Source: Bacteroidota bacterium
Lineage (GTDB): Bacteria; Bacteroidota; Bacteroidia; UKL13-3
Reading direction: 5' to 3'
Length of the DNA: 44,675 nt
NCBI GenBank assembly: GCA_034439655.1
Contig: JAWXAU010000161.1
Location: forward strand, 1-44,675
How positions within the stretch are numbered: position 1 is the stretch's first letter; each line of letters starts with the position of its first letter. A model generated the notes under the pieces. That model did no database searches. It worked only from the letters and a program-made list of their open reading frames with translations, and was not told where the DNA came from. This document shows, in pieces, positions 15,001-20,481 of this stretch. A program made the position numbers and the translations under genes.

Positions 15001-18000
15001 AAAGTAGATACCATAAGATGCTGCACCACTTAGGGTGATATTGTTGCCAAGTACTTTAATTGCATTGCCTGCATTCGCGATATACATACTGTAATAAGCA
15101 GTAGCTGAACTTGTGTTAAATGTATTGTTCAATATATTAATACTGTCGGAATAATTTAAATAAACTCCAGCGTAATATTGATTGTTAAAAGTATTTCCCG
15201 ATATCACCCATTTTTGATCTCGTGTACCGTTGGTTGCCATATACATGGCATATCCAACAGCATTAAAGGTATTATTACTAAAAGTATTAAAATTATCTAC
15301 AACACTCTGCTCATACACATGATAGTTGGAAGTATTTTGGGTACTATTAAATACACAACCATTAAATGTATTGCTATTTGATCCTCCTGTAAATTCTACA
15401 TTTCTAGCATTTCCTGAGGTGCTGGTTAAGAAACCTATATTGTTGAAGGTAACATAATCTGCACCCGCCATTTGAACTGAGTAAGTGGCAGTGCTTAATC
15501 CTTGGATTATACATAAAGCAGGGTTACCCGATGCTGATGTAAAAGTGATTGTATTGCTGCTAGAGGTATTACCTGGAATGGAAGAAAGCGAAAAGCTTTC
15601 ATTATAAGTACCGTTTGACACAGTAAAAGTGACGGTACTGCTCATACCGCCGCAGGTTAAAGCACTAACTGCACTTGTAAATGATGTAAAGTTTGTTGAC
15701 GATGCCGCCGCTCCTGGGTTAATTGTATAGCTACCGGTTAAAGTAGTACAAATTGTAGCTTGAGCTGTATCGTTTGACAAATTACCATCACCACTTAAAG
15801 CTGTGTACACTTTTAGGGGACTACTACCGCCAGCTAGAGTAATGGTTGTTGAAAATGTAACCGTTGCTGTATCGCAAACGGCTAAGGCCGTTCCAAAATT
15901 AAAAGTCTCTGAAACTGCTGACCCTCCATTGTACTTATAATAAACCGTTAAACTTGAAACCGATGCAGTACCGAAATTTTTAACGATTGCCTTTACAGTT
16001 TGAGAAGAACCTGAAGTTAATGTTCCTGATGGGCTGGTAATAAAAAAGACTCCAACATCATTAGACGAGGTGGCACTGGCAATTTCATCTGCCCCAATAT
16101 TAGGTGTGCTGGCACGGCTTTGTCCATCAAAGTCAGTGGTAATAAGTCCTAAACCACCAACACCTCTTAAACAATAAACTCCCATGTGCAAATCTGTACT
16201 AGAGGTGTATAAAGGATTAAGGTTTTGGGAGTTTGCATCCTTACTTGTTGCTGTTTTCCAGGCTCCCAAAGTTGTATAAGCTGAGCCACTCAAGTAGCAA
16301 AGATTGGTTCCAGTTGTATAATAGTTATTATAATTAACTGTGGTGTAATAAGTGAAATTGTCGAACCTAATTGCTGGTGCCCCGTTATAGGCAGCAAAAA
16401 TATTATTTTGAAAAGTACTAGTACCTGTAGAACCACCAGCAAACCAACCTGCCGCCGAACCATTTGTTGTTTGCGAAGTTCCTATATTTACAGAATTATG
16501 TACATAATCTGTTCCATAGGTACCCTGTTCAAATATCCCATAGGTGCTATTTGCAGCGGAACCAATTTGTATAAAATTATTTGCCACCAAAGGCTTTCGG
16601 GCACTATTCACGCTTGAATTTACAGCTAAATAAGAATTATACATCCCATATCCACCTACGGCTCCAGTTATCTTGTTACCAGTAATTAATATTTTATTCG
16701 TGTCTGCCAGCACCATAACCCAATAGGTGTACATTCCAATATACGAAGTAAAAGCAGAGTTCGTCGAAATCCTGTTTTTGGTCAATTTAACACCATCCAA
16801 ATACTGATTATATATTCCATAAGCATACTGATTGGTAAAATTACAATTATTAAACATCGTTCCTTGAGAAGTCGCATTGATTGTACTGTTGCTATTTGAA
16901 GCAATATAAGACCCATAGGCTCCATTATTAATGCTACAGGTATCGAACCTCATATTGTTTGAAATATTGGCAGTATTATATCCATTTATAACCGCATGGT
17001 TTGGGGTATTACTGGAAGTAGTAACGCCATTAAATATCACATTGTAAAATGAATCATATCCAGCACTGCTTCCAAAGGCAAGAGCAGTTCCATAAGTAGT
17101 ATTACTTGCCGTAATAGTCATATTAAAAAATCTAATGTATTTAGCTCCCGAAAGATTAACTGTATAATTCGCCGTAGAAACAGTAGACGGAAAAGTTAAA
17201 ATACGGGTACTAGCATTTCCACTACCTCCATTAAAGGTAATTGTATTGGTGGCGGATGCTCCTGTGATAGCTGGTATTGTAACTTGTTCAGTATAAGTAC
17301 CTGCAGAAACATCAAAAACAACTGGGCCTGATATCCCGCAATTAATTAGTGCACTATCTGCTTGGCCAAATCTTAAAAAATTACTTGATCCACTTCCAGA
17401 GGGGTTAATCGTATAAGTACCGCTAAGACCTGTGCAATAAGTAAAAGTTCTGCAAATAGTATCGTTTGCGGCTGTTTGAGTTCCATTTCCGTTTACATTA
17501 TTTAACCACATTTTTAAGGTATAGGTTCCTACACTTGAAATGTTTAATTGCGTTGAAAAAGTAGCAGTATAGATTCCGCCAGAGGCAACTGAAAGGCTAC
17601 TTAAAGATTGTGTAACAGCAGAATTATTATCTAATTTATAACCGATATCAACTGATGTCATATTCGCGTTCGTTAAATTAACCATCGAAAATGCAATTGT
17701 ATTATTTCCCGACACAAAACTTGCGGGCGATGTAAAAGTATTAGCAGAAGCATCGCCGGTAGAAGCAGGCACCAATAAATTGTAATCTTCGCATTCCGAT
17801 GAATATGCCAAAACGCCACAAGGTCCAGGAACATTGTTAGAATAATCAGCTATTACACGTAATCTGTACACACCATTGCCTTGACCCGAAGGAACTGTGA
17901 AGCTGTCCGTAGTAACACTACTAGCATTAACGAGGGAATAAGTATTTATCAATTCACTTCCGGAGGTATTAAATGTTCCATCAAGATTATAATCCACAAA

Positions 18001-18363
18001 TACCTTTATGGTTGCTTGATAGTTGGAAGCATTTGTAATTGATAACCCCACTTTCACACCAGCAGCTGCTTTCACAGTTTGTGTTGAATAGTAATTGTAA
18101 ATACCAGCAGCACCCACAGTATTTGCAGAGGTGGTATTGTTAATTTGGTTGGTGACAGCAGCAGTACCAAACTTGACATTAGTCATTCCCATACCATACC
18201 CCGCGTTATTTGAAGCAGTGGGTGAACAATAACTGGGGGCTGTGTAACACTGCGAAAATGCACCTTGGTAAGTTGAGAGCAGCAATAAGATTGCAACTAA
18301 GCTCCGAATGCTTGATGATTTTTGCCAAAAGATGTTTTGGGCTTGTGTGTAGATGTGTTTCAT
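1..18363 (-). CDS. Giant secreted multi-module beta-helix surface protein (C-terminus outside window)
   Basis: A single open frame runs from an ATG at 18363 to the left edge, at least 6,121 codons with no stop; I checked the frame at seven landmarks across the gene. Residues 1-38 form a signal peptide ending GAFSQ. A GEVED domain follows (about 60-200, ending SECEDYNLLV). Eight modules of mostly 550-600 residues come next, each with a CARDB-like Ig spacer, a GTYTINPS-type opener, an Asn-rich right-handed beta-helix with RNNIF/HNTVN turns, and a closing (D)IDGxxRS...PDIGADE or GAYE motif; closers lie near residues 759, 1303, 1892, 2471, 3041, 3597, 4156 and 5075. The tail has two Ig-like domains, a jelly-roll-like domain, a BNR_assoc_N-like domain (about 5470-5620), a second GEVED (about 5635-5770, NGETEDYKV) and the start of another repeat region. 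Composition is rich in Ser, Thr, Asn and Gly. By family this is probably a T9SS-exported adhesin or surface-layer protein; the sorting domain, if any, lies beyond the window. Ligand unknown. Confidence 0.93.
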   Translation of the reverse strand, partial: MKHIYTQAQNIFWQKSSSIRSLVAILLLLSTYQGAFSQCYTAPSYCSPTASNNAGYGMGMTNVKFGTAAVTNQINNTTSANTVGAAGIYNYYSTQTVKAAAGVKVGLSITNASNYQATIKVFVDYNLDGTFNTSGSELINTYSLVNASSVTTDSFTVPSGQGNGVYRLRVIADYSNNVPGPCGVLAYSSECEDYNLLVPASTGDASANTFTSPASFVSGNNTIAFSMVNLTNANMTSVDIGYKLDNNSAVTQSLSSLSVASGGIYTATFSTQLNISSVGTYTLKMWLNNVNGNGTQTAANDTICRTFTYCTGLSGTYTINPSGSGSSNFLRFGQADSALINCGISGPVVFDVSAGTYTEQVTIPAITGASATNTITFNGGSGNASTRILTFPSTVSTANYTVNLSGAKYIRFFNMTITASNTTYGTALAFGSSAGYDSFYNVIFNGVTTSSNTPNHAVINGYNTANISNNMRFDTCSINNGAYGSYIASNSNSTINATSQGTMFNNCNFTNQYAYGIYNQYLDGVKLTKNRISTNSAFTSYIGMYTYWVMVLADTNKILITGNKITGAVGGYGMYNSYLAVNSSVNSARKPLVANNFIQIGSAANSTYGIFEQGTYGTDYVHNSVNIGTSQTTNGSAAGWFAGGSTGTSTFQNNIFAAYNGAPAIRFDNFTYYTTVNYNNYYTTGTNLCYLSGSAYTTLGAWKTATSKDANSQNLNPLYTSSTDLHMGVYCLRGVGGLGLITTDFDGQSRASTPNIGADEIASATSSNDVGVFFITSPSGTLTSGSSQTVKAIVKNFGTASVSSLTVYYKYNGGSAVSETFNFGTALAVCDTATVTFSTTITLAGGSSPLKVYTALSGDGNLSNDTAQATICTTLTGSYTINPGAAASSTNFTSFTSAVSALTCGGMSSTVTFTVSNGTYNESFSLSSIPGNTSSSNTITFTSASGNPALCIIQGLSTATYSVQMAGADYVTFNNIGFLTSTSGNARNVEFTGGSNSNTFNGCVFNSTQNTSNYHVYEQSVVDNFNTFSNNTFNAVGYAMYMATNGTRDQKWVISGNTFNNQYYAGVYLNYSDSINILNNTFNTSSATAYYSMYIANAGNAIKVLGNNITLSGAASYGIYFTSVTGTSTNRITIANNAIRGGTNGYYGIYVQSCSYIDLYHNTVNISGTSLTTSGCLYFASNNNFNIKNNLFSNAAAGYSVVVPAGNTFSAANVMDYNNYTTTGTNIALTSGTARTTYANFASAMSTAAGTTQNANSSNKTPLFVSAPSNLNISDGCLTGVSGTGITTDINSVTRSSSTPNMGAYEFSSLSDNLMVVAIRTPIPTVGTGLTNVVVTIKNVGNNSVTSGTIKYQYDNNTAISLSLPSTMNPCDTLQLTFNSTSGPGSTDQRLTVASGLHYLKAFTQSPNGNTDNDKTNDTTGFTTCTGGISGTSFTINPSVAASASNFTSFTSAVTAITACGGISGPVKFTVAAGTYTEQINLTGISGLSSTNTLAFDGGAGNAATRILQASGTASLPYTIRINNLSYISIKNLTIRGTGGNAWPVNILASSTVTADTIKNCIIDFGSTSVASFNSTNYMGIVLNGNATSYSTAGTFGNIIIDSNTIQGGFANIMVYANNSSSTGGNQFTGNACNNAYQYGVYLQGINAGTFDRNSINMNTNLASSSGLYLSSANSLASTNTWSIQRNSIINAGQYGIFLASTAANATSRGKIYNNLIGGGFRNTNPSGLYFSSSAYNWDVMHNTVNIDNAATSTSAACIYMGNCCTTGATLLDVRNNIFAVTNSASSAVPFYMPNGYIYAVIGTSSFDYNLLYVAGANAGTTYGYNAGTLLTASTVLGNSSYNTNSIIGNPYLYSNTDLHIGITSFNVPKITAVGADYSGTSRGSSTDVGAYETPALNNDLGITAMTAPAAPISAGNNNVTVTIKNYGANTVNTADVSYSVNGGSPVTVALTSMGLASGATMSYSFTGGNQFNFSSGTNYVFKTYTGSPNGVTDAFSQNDTFISPTTAVAICGNFTINQGAAASSSNFVSFNSAVSTLVATGVSCATTFTVMGTTPYTEQVDLSGIPGLSASNTVTFDGGTGNAANRILQAAGTASLPYTLRLKDQSYIIVKNLTIRGTSTNAWPVQIMGSSSYDTIKNCIVDFGSTAISSFNSTNYQGIVLNGSATSYSATGGFNNVIIDSNTIQGGYANIIAYDANNSTTGGNQFTGNSCNNAYQYGIYLQGINGGIVDRNIINMNTNLTSSTGLYISSANALASTNSWSIQRNKITNAGQYGIFLASTGAHASSRGKLYNNLIGGGFRSTGLNGIYFSNSAYNWDVFHNTINLDFAATSTSSACLYLGNCCTTGSTTLDVRNNLLAVTATGSTAMPFYMPNGYLYAVIGSSSFDYNLLYVKGATSTTNYGYNAGTYLTSSTVIGDAGNNSNSVIGNPYFTSNTDLHVGNAANNAPKITTVGTDYSGTSRGSSTDMGAYETPAQNNDIGISVITAPVFPVTAGNNNITVTLKNYGANTVTSANVSYSVNGGSAVSVALSSISLAANGGTGTYTFTGGNQFNFAANTSYIIKAFTASPNGVSDAFAANDTFTSSPIGVALCGSYTINQGAAASATNFTSFLNAVNSLNSGGISCPVNFTVMGATAYNEQVELLSIQGASTTNTITFDGGAGNAANRTIYFAASAQASSYTIRINNTPGVIIRNLTIQATGTTYGWPVHILGNAANNSKVKSCIINYGGSNGTNSTSTNFCGIVLNNSTTGVTGGQSTATGFELDSNTISGGNTAMYLYCNVNYNATKWYARNNTISNTYQYGLYIYANSSFTISRNTITMRTGYASSSGLSINYCYGGSNCEISYNTVTNAGQYGIYYIYAFQNASTTPGKMFNNMIGGGFSSTSAQGIYLAYGQHWDVDYNTVNLDVATSSAIYSAFYVDPSYSYAPTNMRNNIFAYTAGSGSGLPVYFGTITGLSTFNYNDYFSAASTNLIYHNGTTYTTSTYTTVGANSKNINPSFTSSTNLRHTTSTLKAGVTGTGISDDIDGRSRSSTTPYIGAYEVPVNNDLGASILVSPSLPTLAGTFDVTVRFKNFGANNVTSGTVGYIFNGGSAVTTSYSGTLVPLDTSSKTFTGGNQITISSGSTNTLKVFAVAASEGNASNDTLTFTICAGLSGTYTIDTTQANSSTNFKSFNRVVNILSGCGGVAGPITFNVSGNTYSEQVSIGAINGTSATNTVTFVGTDTTNTILTFAGSSASTTHTVLFNGCQYVTFRNMRIRATGATYAVPVYFNNANNNKVGSCVVDITNAPTSSSAAGAVFSGSSSSFSTTSNCNNNYLDSNRISSGYYGVYHAGNNGSVVNYIRNNYFQNSYYYGVYQNSSSMSSNKILNNTFQLATGNANSSCIYLINGTPATGFYHEIKGNTFIRTGQYHIYILTSQGGASAGVSGEITNNFFGGSWNNTSTAGCINMYGQNWKIYNNSFYMTGTANSSACFSVWGGTNTIDVRNNIMANAQTGGSNFAADINNTAAVSIFNNNILYGTGVDILRIGGNTYQSGNLASAAFPNGAGTGSSYQLPAFASSTDLHITNSCNNGVNLGVTTDIDGQTRSSMPDIGADEYTGVANDVGVSAIVTPSFPLSAGTQNVVALIKNFGSDSLSSLTVYYKLNSNSVVSQSFSFSPALQQCDTSSITFTTQATIVIGSNNLKVYTAKSGDAVTNNDTSQFTLCPALNGTYTINPSGSGTTNYTSFTAASAALQCGGLGGLVTFNVSTGVYTEQLIIPTIVGASATNQIVFQSATSVPSDVVITYSGTSTNNYTVGLIASKYIYFKNMTITATNSTYGTALLLSSGASYDSFYNVTLNGVSTTTNSTNLAVITIPSSSISNFVYFDTCRINNGAYGTYIQSSSSNSFGASSRGTGINNCDFTNQYAYGMYHQYLDGIKITNNRITTNSSLATYYGMYNYWIMVLADASKTYITGNKISGGQGGYGMYCYYMGVNSSVTAARRYLVANNFIEIGTGSNATYGLYDQYGNGVDYIYNTVSNGTSSNANTSAAGYFAATVYGTNTIQNNIFAGLNGAAAIRMDNNTYYPTCDYNDLFTTGTNLGYYSTTGYATIGTWRTASSRDANSKNIRPDFLSTSDLHVTNKACMNNFGTNLSTLMAVDIDAQSRSTTPDFGADEFTPLSYDIALQTILIPVSTSISASTNYNIKVRIKNNGSTTISSVVLNYMVTGSSAVSETFTPSTALAACDTATYTFTTGLTFPSGSSTLKVYSTTMNSGNSDQDNSNDTLQNIYCTPFTGTITVNPAVAVSSTNFATISSAASRLNSCGISGNIIVDISDGQYTENIVFSGQIPGASPTSTVTFRPASGDTGVWINSFTGHLVNLNGVKYVKFDGRAGGTGTSRIMNLTQTSSAFAAVNFINDAVRDTIRYCNMYSNTSAGVGTVTIGTTNGTIGNDSNTVEYCLFDKSTGNTANHIYALGTAAKENDYITINNNIFLNAFLPGSTTVSALSMQGNNRYWNVLDNKFTQTSINLPVGAVTSNLTSILVNSATEVGHLIQGNRIGGNIAGISGSVYQIGDASVVSGQLNQVLPIRIGNTSSTTTLKLYSNVLKDMKVHTNYSVGLASGFLGILVSVGNVEIGGDGPATGNIVGDSSLAANIEVIAYNSAGGQRTNGIRILGGITSCKIKNNMVAGLSFKNVNSSSTTVNEVIAIQQLSNGANTTCYIDSNFIGSNEISNSLQNENGSFGATLVGGIQANPNGSSHIHYIRSNSINSLYNGYTGSSAVNNTFGIVAGSAASTAIFKIDSNNVSYLASNDSNVSTGISASVIGIGLSSGTTQSNPEILRNTVSNLSSFKGNTSMYGIFYNNSGTGSQVSRNKVYALSNSSNTGTFTNISGIYNSLGNGVTVANNQISLIQNGSSTNSMIGISDNTSTNTQNYHYNTVYIAGSQSGIVAGSTAFGRAGSGSTLNIRNNILYNSHTSAGTNYIYTIPTAWSSTTSLYNFFASADTSNSFYVSGTTTTHGFSSWTINVSDGSGNTSANTTTNVIASNFFKDAVNGNLNINSDYCEVNNKGTAVGTTNDIDGETRSGSTPDIGADEFNMNFDLGVSSIKTPTSGLNRTSTELVKVWVKNYSSTITVPAGTNFKAGFIVDGVTVSIQNLTTVSSINVGDSQLFTFTATANVGAYTTHTMKAWTQICDGTASNDSTSSIIINQLGDNLGVTAMLSPGTSCIYGPNQTVSFRFKNLGYDTVKMAINNVIVRTKVTIPGGSIVSLPDVTLASGTMLPGDSLNATPTNTFNMSTTGNYIFKSYTIYALDVTHTDDTLIQTIAVVAPLALPYTQDFNASTSTPSGWTLATGFSVGSGTGAMGTNGIRINNNSATLNGLAILPKVGALSATSAIQFDYKITDVSGGGATTLTSEDSLLLQISTDCGVTYNSVSSINASNHTATTSFTTILTSISSYSGQNVILRLVGKTTGSTTSNYYLDIDNINVYNQAAMSYVTSNVTQNNLSNVLRGTNDAEVLRLKVVTTGNITPLVVNNIRFVTAGTTNVADLVNAKIFFTSNNNIYNTATQVGSTVSSPNGYVVVNFTTPVTLGTGNNYFWLSYTVSPTAPIGNKIDAYIDYLTVNSNVKMPIPKTAVGDRMVYYCSPVHVTGCGLGFIDGVQLGTINNTGSGCSSTSDSSWSNYFTSNLSSRTTNLRGNNNYTLTFTNSAKPQKVVMWIDYNRNGIYDISEYTLISSNVASSVAITYDITMPASVTAGTAGMRIRTVDTNTVITAADACASFANGETEDYKVSLQAPCDWVGGFSTLWYNPSNWASNSVPTAADNVRIPAIATFMPWVTGASYGKDITIDTGATVTIVAGGTLYVVRNYYRYGMLDHVGGSLTLYTPQSIPADTHVVLSINGVGTYTLQGNSKINNQLFIGTGTILNDGGNVITIAKDIMNNGTHTGTGKMVFAGTASQSIAGTSNIYKNIEFVSAFTVRAVSNMTVTGNLGLNPGSLTYQGVNLNLGTFTSTDSIAIYGTGNVMNTTAVGMLSVLGDTGAAKVVGLRVQTKGTIFIHRLKGVRLGGNLTCDGALMLDSGVLDLNGFNATIGTTTTASSSLITTGGALNNSSSTAGTLNLYGAIAATPISNLKIGSQFKVY
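5895..7245 (-). repeat. Beta-helix module 7 of the giant gene, close homologue of module 1
   Basis: This encodes residues of about 3710-4156, closing with PDFGADEF. Shared blocks with module 1 include MTITA.NSTYGTAL, DSFYNV, FDTC.INNGAYG and NFTNQYAYG-type segments. Module 8, which follows, is distinct and longer (about 920 residues). Confidence 0.8.
10948..12687 (-). repeat. Module 4 of the giant gene, tandem near-copy of module 3
   Basis: Same layout as module 3, closing with STDMGAYETP. The similarity is visible in the DNA as well as the protein, for example around 11460-11720 and 13200-13440. Module 5 (9240-10947) is a more distant relative of this pair. Confidence 0.85.
12688..14455 (-). 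repeat. Module 3 of the giant gene, tandem near-copy of module 4
   Basis: This encodes a CARDB-like spacer and a beta-helix closing with STDVGAYETP. It shares long runs with the adjacent module 4 (10948-12687), including LTIRGT, DSNTIQGG, GNQFTGN.CNNAYQYG, NNLIGGGFR, GNCCTTG and FYMPNGY. The two are the most similar neighbouring pair and fit a recent tandem intragenic duplication. Confidence 0.85.
16087..17430 (-). repeat. Beta-helix module 1 of the giant gene, close homologue of module 7
   Basis: This stretch encodes residues of about 310-760. Its protein matches module 7 (5895-7245) almost turn for turn: both carry MTITA.N.TYGTAL, DSFYNV, NNGAYG.YI, FTNQYAYG, QYLDG, MVLAD and QNNIFA in the same order and at similar spacing. 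The intervening modules are less similar, so 1 and 7 look like copies of each other separated by five other modules. Confidence 0.8.
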
Positions 18364-18960
18364 TTTATTTATTGGATTAGATTAATATTTTTTAATAATG
18401 GATATATAAAAGAGACATGTATTATGCATGCACAAAATCAGCAATTCCGTCAAGGGTTGCGTACTCTTCACTTTTAAATATTAATTTAAAAGTTAGTAAA
18501 AAAAAATTGAATATGAGCCGGCCCTAAATACAGATTGCTTAAAATGGCTCGCTACAAGAAAATACTTCGGAATTGCGTGTAGAAAATTTGTGACATTTAA
18601 TTAGATTGGATTAGATTGATTGACTTTAGATTTTTTTTCTATGTTTTTGCAAAAACACAGATTTTTTTTACTGCTGAAAGGAATGGACAAATTTAATTCG
18701 AAGAGTTGCTTACTAGTTGCTTGTTTATACAAATTAATAATAAACAGCTTATCAACATTAACCGACCTGGAATTAAGACTCCGTATTTTACAACCTTCTA
18801 TTTTTTAAACATTTACGACTTTTTCAGCTAAATCCTATCCAAAAAAGCAGTTTCACCAATTAGATAAATAGCATGATTTACTAGCTTATTGTGAGGAATC
18901 TCGTGCCCAATGATTCCTAAAATTTGTAACAAAATGTAAAACCTAGTTATTAAATAGCCT
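18364..18960. other. 597-bp intergenic region upstream of the giant gene
   Basis: This AT-rich stretch lies between the stop of the BtuF-like gene and the ATG of the giant gene, both on the minus strand, so it must hold any dedicated promoter of the giant gene. I find no full TAnnTTTG box on the minus strand; the closest is TGATTTTG about 70-80 bases upstream of the ATG, with one mismatch. A 62-codon plus-strand frame at 18620-18808 begins with TTG and has no recognisable features, so I do not call it a gene. Confidence 0.5.
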
Positions 18961-19770
18961 TTAGCCTTTCCTAAAAGTTGTATTTTTGAAGAAATCGATT
19001 GAATCTACCAATCTGCTACCATACCAACTAAACATCTCACCATTAACTAGTACAATTTTAGAATTGGGGCAAATTGATTCCAACTCCTTTATGTGCTTAT
19101 CGGCGAACGGATAAGGTTCGCTACTTAACAAGATATATTGCGGCGATAGTTTCCTTATATCATCATGTGTTAGAATTGGGTATCTGCCATCAAAAGTGTT
19201 TGCCAAGTTTGCGAGACCAATTCTATTTAACATATCTGCAATAAAAGTATCATGCCCTGCAACCATCCAAGGTTTCCTCCAAATAAAGTAAAGGCAAGAT
19301 GCGGGATGTATTTTCGGAAGTGATTCAAAACCAAATACTATTTTACTTTTCAATTCTATGGCTTCTTTATTCTTTCCTACTACACTTCCCACTGCCACAA
19401 TCATCTCACAAGCATCTTCCAAGGTTTTAATATCGCTCATCCACACAGGGTAATGTTTCATGAGCTCTTCTATTTGCCCTTGCTCATTCTCTTCTTTATT
19501 GCCTATTATTAAGTCTGGTTTCAAAGCTGCTATCTTTTCAAAACTGAGTTTCTTGGTGCCACCAATTCTGGGCTTTACCCCATGTTGCTCAAGCGGATGA
19601 ATACAAAATATAGTTTGCCCAACCACCTCATCTGTCAACCCCAACTCATATAATAGTTCTGTTTGTGAAGGCACCAATGATACAATTCTTTTGGGATATC
19701 GTGGTACTATAATATCTCTCCCCATTTGGTCGATAGTATTATAATATTCTTGAGTGTTATTTTTTGTCAT
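18961..19770 (-). CDS. BtuF-like helical-backbone substrate-binding protein
   Basis: This 269-residue protein resembles ABC-transporter substrate-binding proteins of the cobalamin/siderophore type (periplasmic-binding domain PF01497). Visible family landmarks are RIVSLVPSQTELLYELGL near residue 30, the IGGTKKLSFEKIAALKPDLIIG segment split around residues 73-95, and the C-terminal SSEPYPF motif. No signal peptide or lipobox is present: the chain starts with polar MTKNNTQEYYN, and the ATG is well placed. This is common for a Bacteroidota subgroup of this family that may act in the cytoplasm or not in transport. No permease or ATPase gene is adjacent. The substrate could be cobalamin or another chelate; the sequence does not decide. 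It ends about 600 bp upstream of the giant gene on the same strand. Confidence 0.85.
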   Translation of the reverse strand: MTKNNTQEYYNTIDQMGRDIIVPRYPKRIVSLVPSQTELLYELGLTDEVVGQTIFCIHPLEQHGVKPRIGGTKKLSFEKIAALKPDLIIGNKEENEQGQIEELMKHYPVWMSDIKTLEDACEMIVAVGSVVGKNKEAIELKSKIVFGFESLPKIHPASCLYFIWRKPWMVAGHDTFIADMLNRIGLANLANTFDGRYPILTHDDIRKLSPQYILLSSEPYPFADKHIKELESICPNSKIVLVNGEMFSWYGSRLVDSIDFFKNTTFRKG

Positions 19771-19898
19771 AAAGTCTTATGTTCAGCCAATTAGACATTA
19801 AAATTTAAAAAATATTGACATAACGTCTGAAAATAAATTATTATTTGCATTGGCATCACATTGGTAAAAAAGCCTTCAAATTTAAAACAATAATCGAA

Positions 19899-20339
19899 AT
19901 GAATTACAAAACATATTACCCCAAAAGAAACCATCTGTTGGATCGTTATATCCCATTTGGTTTTAATGCTGCCTTTAATAACCCTTGGTTTGATAGGGCA
20001 GAAACAGAAAAAGGTTTTACGCCTCGTGTTGACGTAGCTGAAACCGAAACCGCTTTTGAATTGCATGTGGCATTGCCCGGCATGGAAAAAGAACAAATTA
20101 AAGTAGAAGTGAAAGACGGATTACTAACGATTAGTGGCGAACGCAAGCAAATTACTGAAGAGAAAACTAAATTTCGCAGCATTGAAACTCGCTATGGAAG
20201 CTTTAGTCGCTCGTTCCGCTTAGGTGAAACGGCAAATGCTGCAAGCATAAGTGCTGAATTTAAGAATGGGATTTTATTGGCAACTATTCCTAAAAAAGAG
20301 ATAGAAACCAAAACAAAAAATGTGGTAGAAGTTAGGTAA
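19899..20339 (+). CDS. Small heat shock protein, Hsp20/alpha-crystallin family
   Basis: A 146-residue ATP-independent holdase chaperone of the cytoplasm. The alpha-crystallin domain spans roughly residues 40-130, with PRVDVAETETAFELHVALPG, the GLLTISGER strand, SFSRSFRL and the conserved FKNGILLATIPK near its end. I start at the ATG at 19899 (MNYKTYYPKRN) rather than an in-frame upstream ATG at 19845, because family members begin with a short polar arm before the NPWF segment. It diverges from the BtuF-like gene. A TTGACA at 19815 and an imperfect TATTATTTG at 19839 lie upstream but have non-standard spacing. A hairpin with a T tract follows the stop. Confidence 0.92.
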   Translation: MNYKTYYPKRNHLLDRYIPFGFNAAFNNPWFDRAETEKGFTPRVDVAETETAFELHVALPGMEKEQIKVEVKDGLLTISGERKQITEEKTKFRSIETRYGSFSRSFRLGETANAASISAEFKNGILLATIPKKEIETKTKNVVEVR

Positions 20340-20361
20340 ACAGGATATTAGGATTACAAGT

Positions 20362-20398
20362 TGCAGGTTTCTTCGCAAAAAGATCTGCACCTTTTTTT
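20362..20398 (+). terminator. Intrinsic terminator after hsp20
   Basis: TGCAG at 20362-20366 pairs with CTGCA at 20385-20389. The stem extends inward through GTTTCTT/AAAAAGAT with wobble pairs and one mismatch. A T7 tract follows at 20392-20398. It lies 23 bases after the hsp20 stop and before the tatA promoter. Confidence 0.65.
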
Positions 20399-20452
20399 GT
20401 TATACATATTTCTATTTCCTAAAATTTTAAACCATTTACAATATAAATCGTC

Positions 20453-20460
20453 TATTTTTG
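20453..20460 (+). promoter_or_regulatory. Bacteroidota-type -7 box (TATTTTTG) for tatA
   Basis: The sequence TATTTTTG fits TAnnTTTG exactly. It lies 21 bases before the ATG of tatA, leaving a short leader. The final TTG of the box is itself an in-frame start-like codon, which should not be used as the tatA start. No clear -33 TTG is seen. Confidence 0.65.
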
Positions 20461-20481
20461 CTGCATAAAATAGAAACAATT

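Noticed and set aside
3138-16090. Recurrent near-identical stretches at regular spacing, superficially array-like
   Set aside because: The period is about 1.7 kb and the repeats are coding modules in one frame, not CRISPR or IS copies.
32-18100. Many plus- and minus-strand frames of 60-100 codons inside the first 18 kb
   Set aside because: All are shadows of the giant minus-strand gene; none has a start context, domain or composition of its own.
18620-18808. 62-codon plus-strand frame upstream of the giant gene
   Set aside because: TTG start, biased composition, no motif, and it lies in promoter-like AT-rich DNA.
19815-19847. TTGACA plus TATTATTTG as a possible hsp20 promoter
   Set aside because: The -7 element has a three-base spacer instead of two and is therefore not the standard box; left as a note only.
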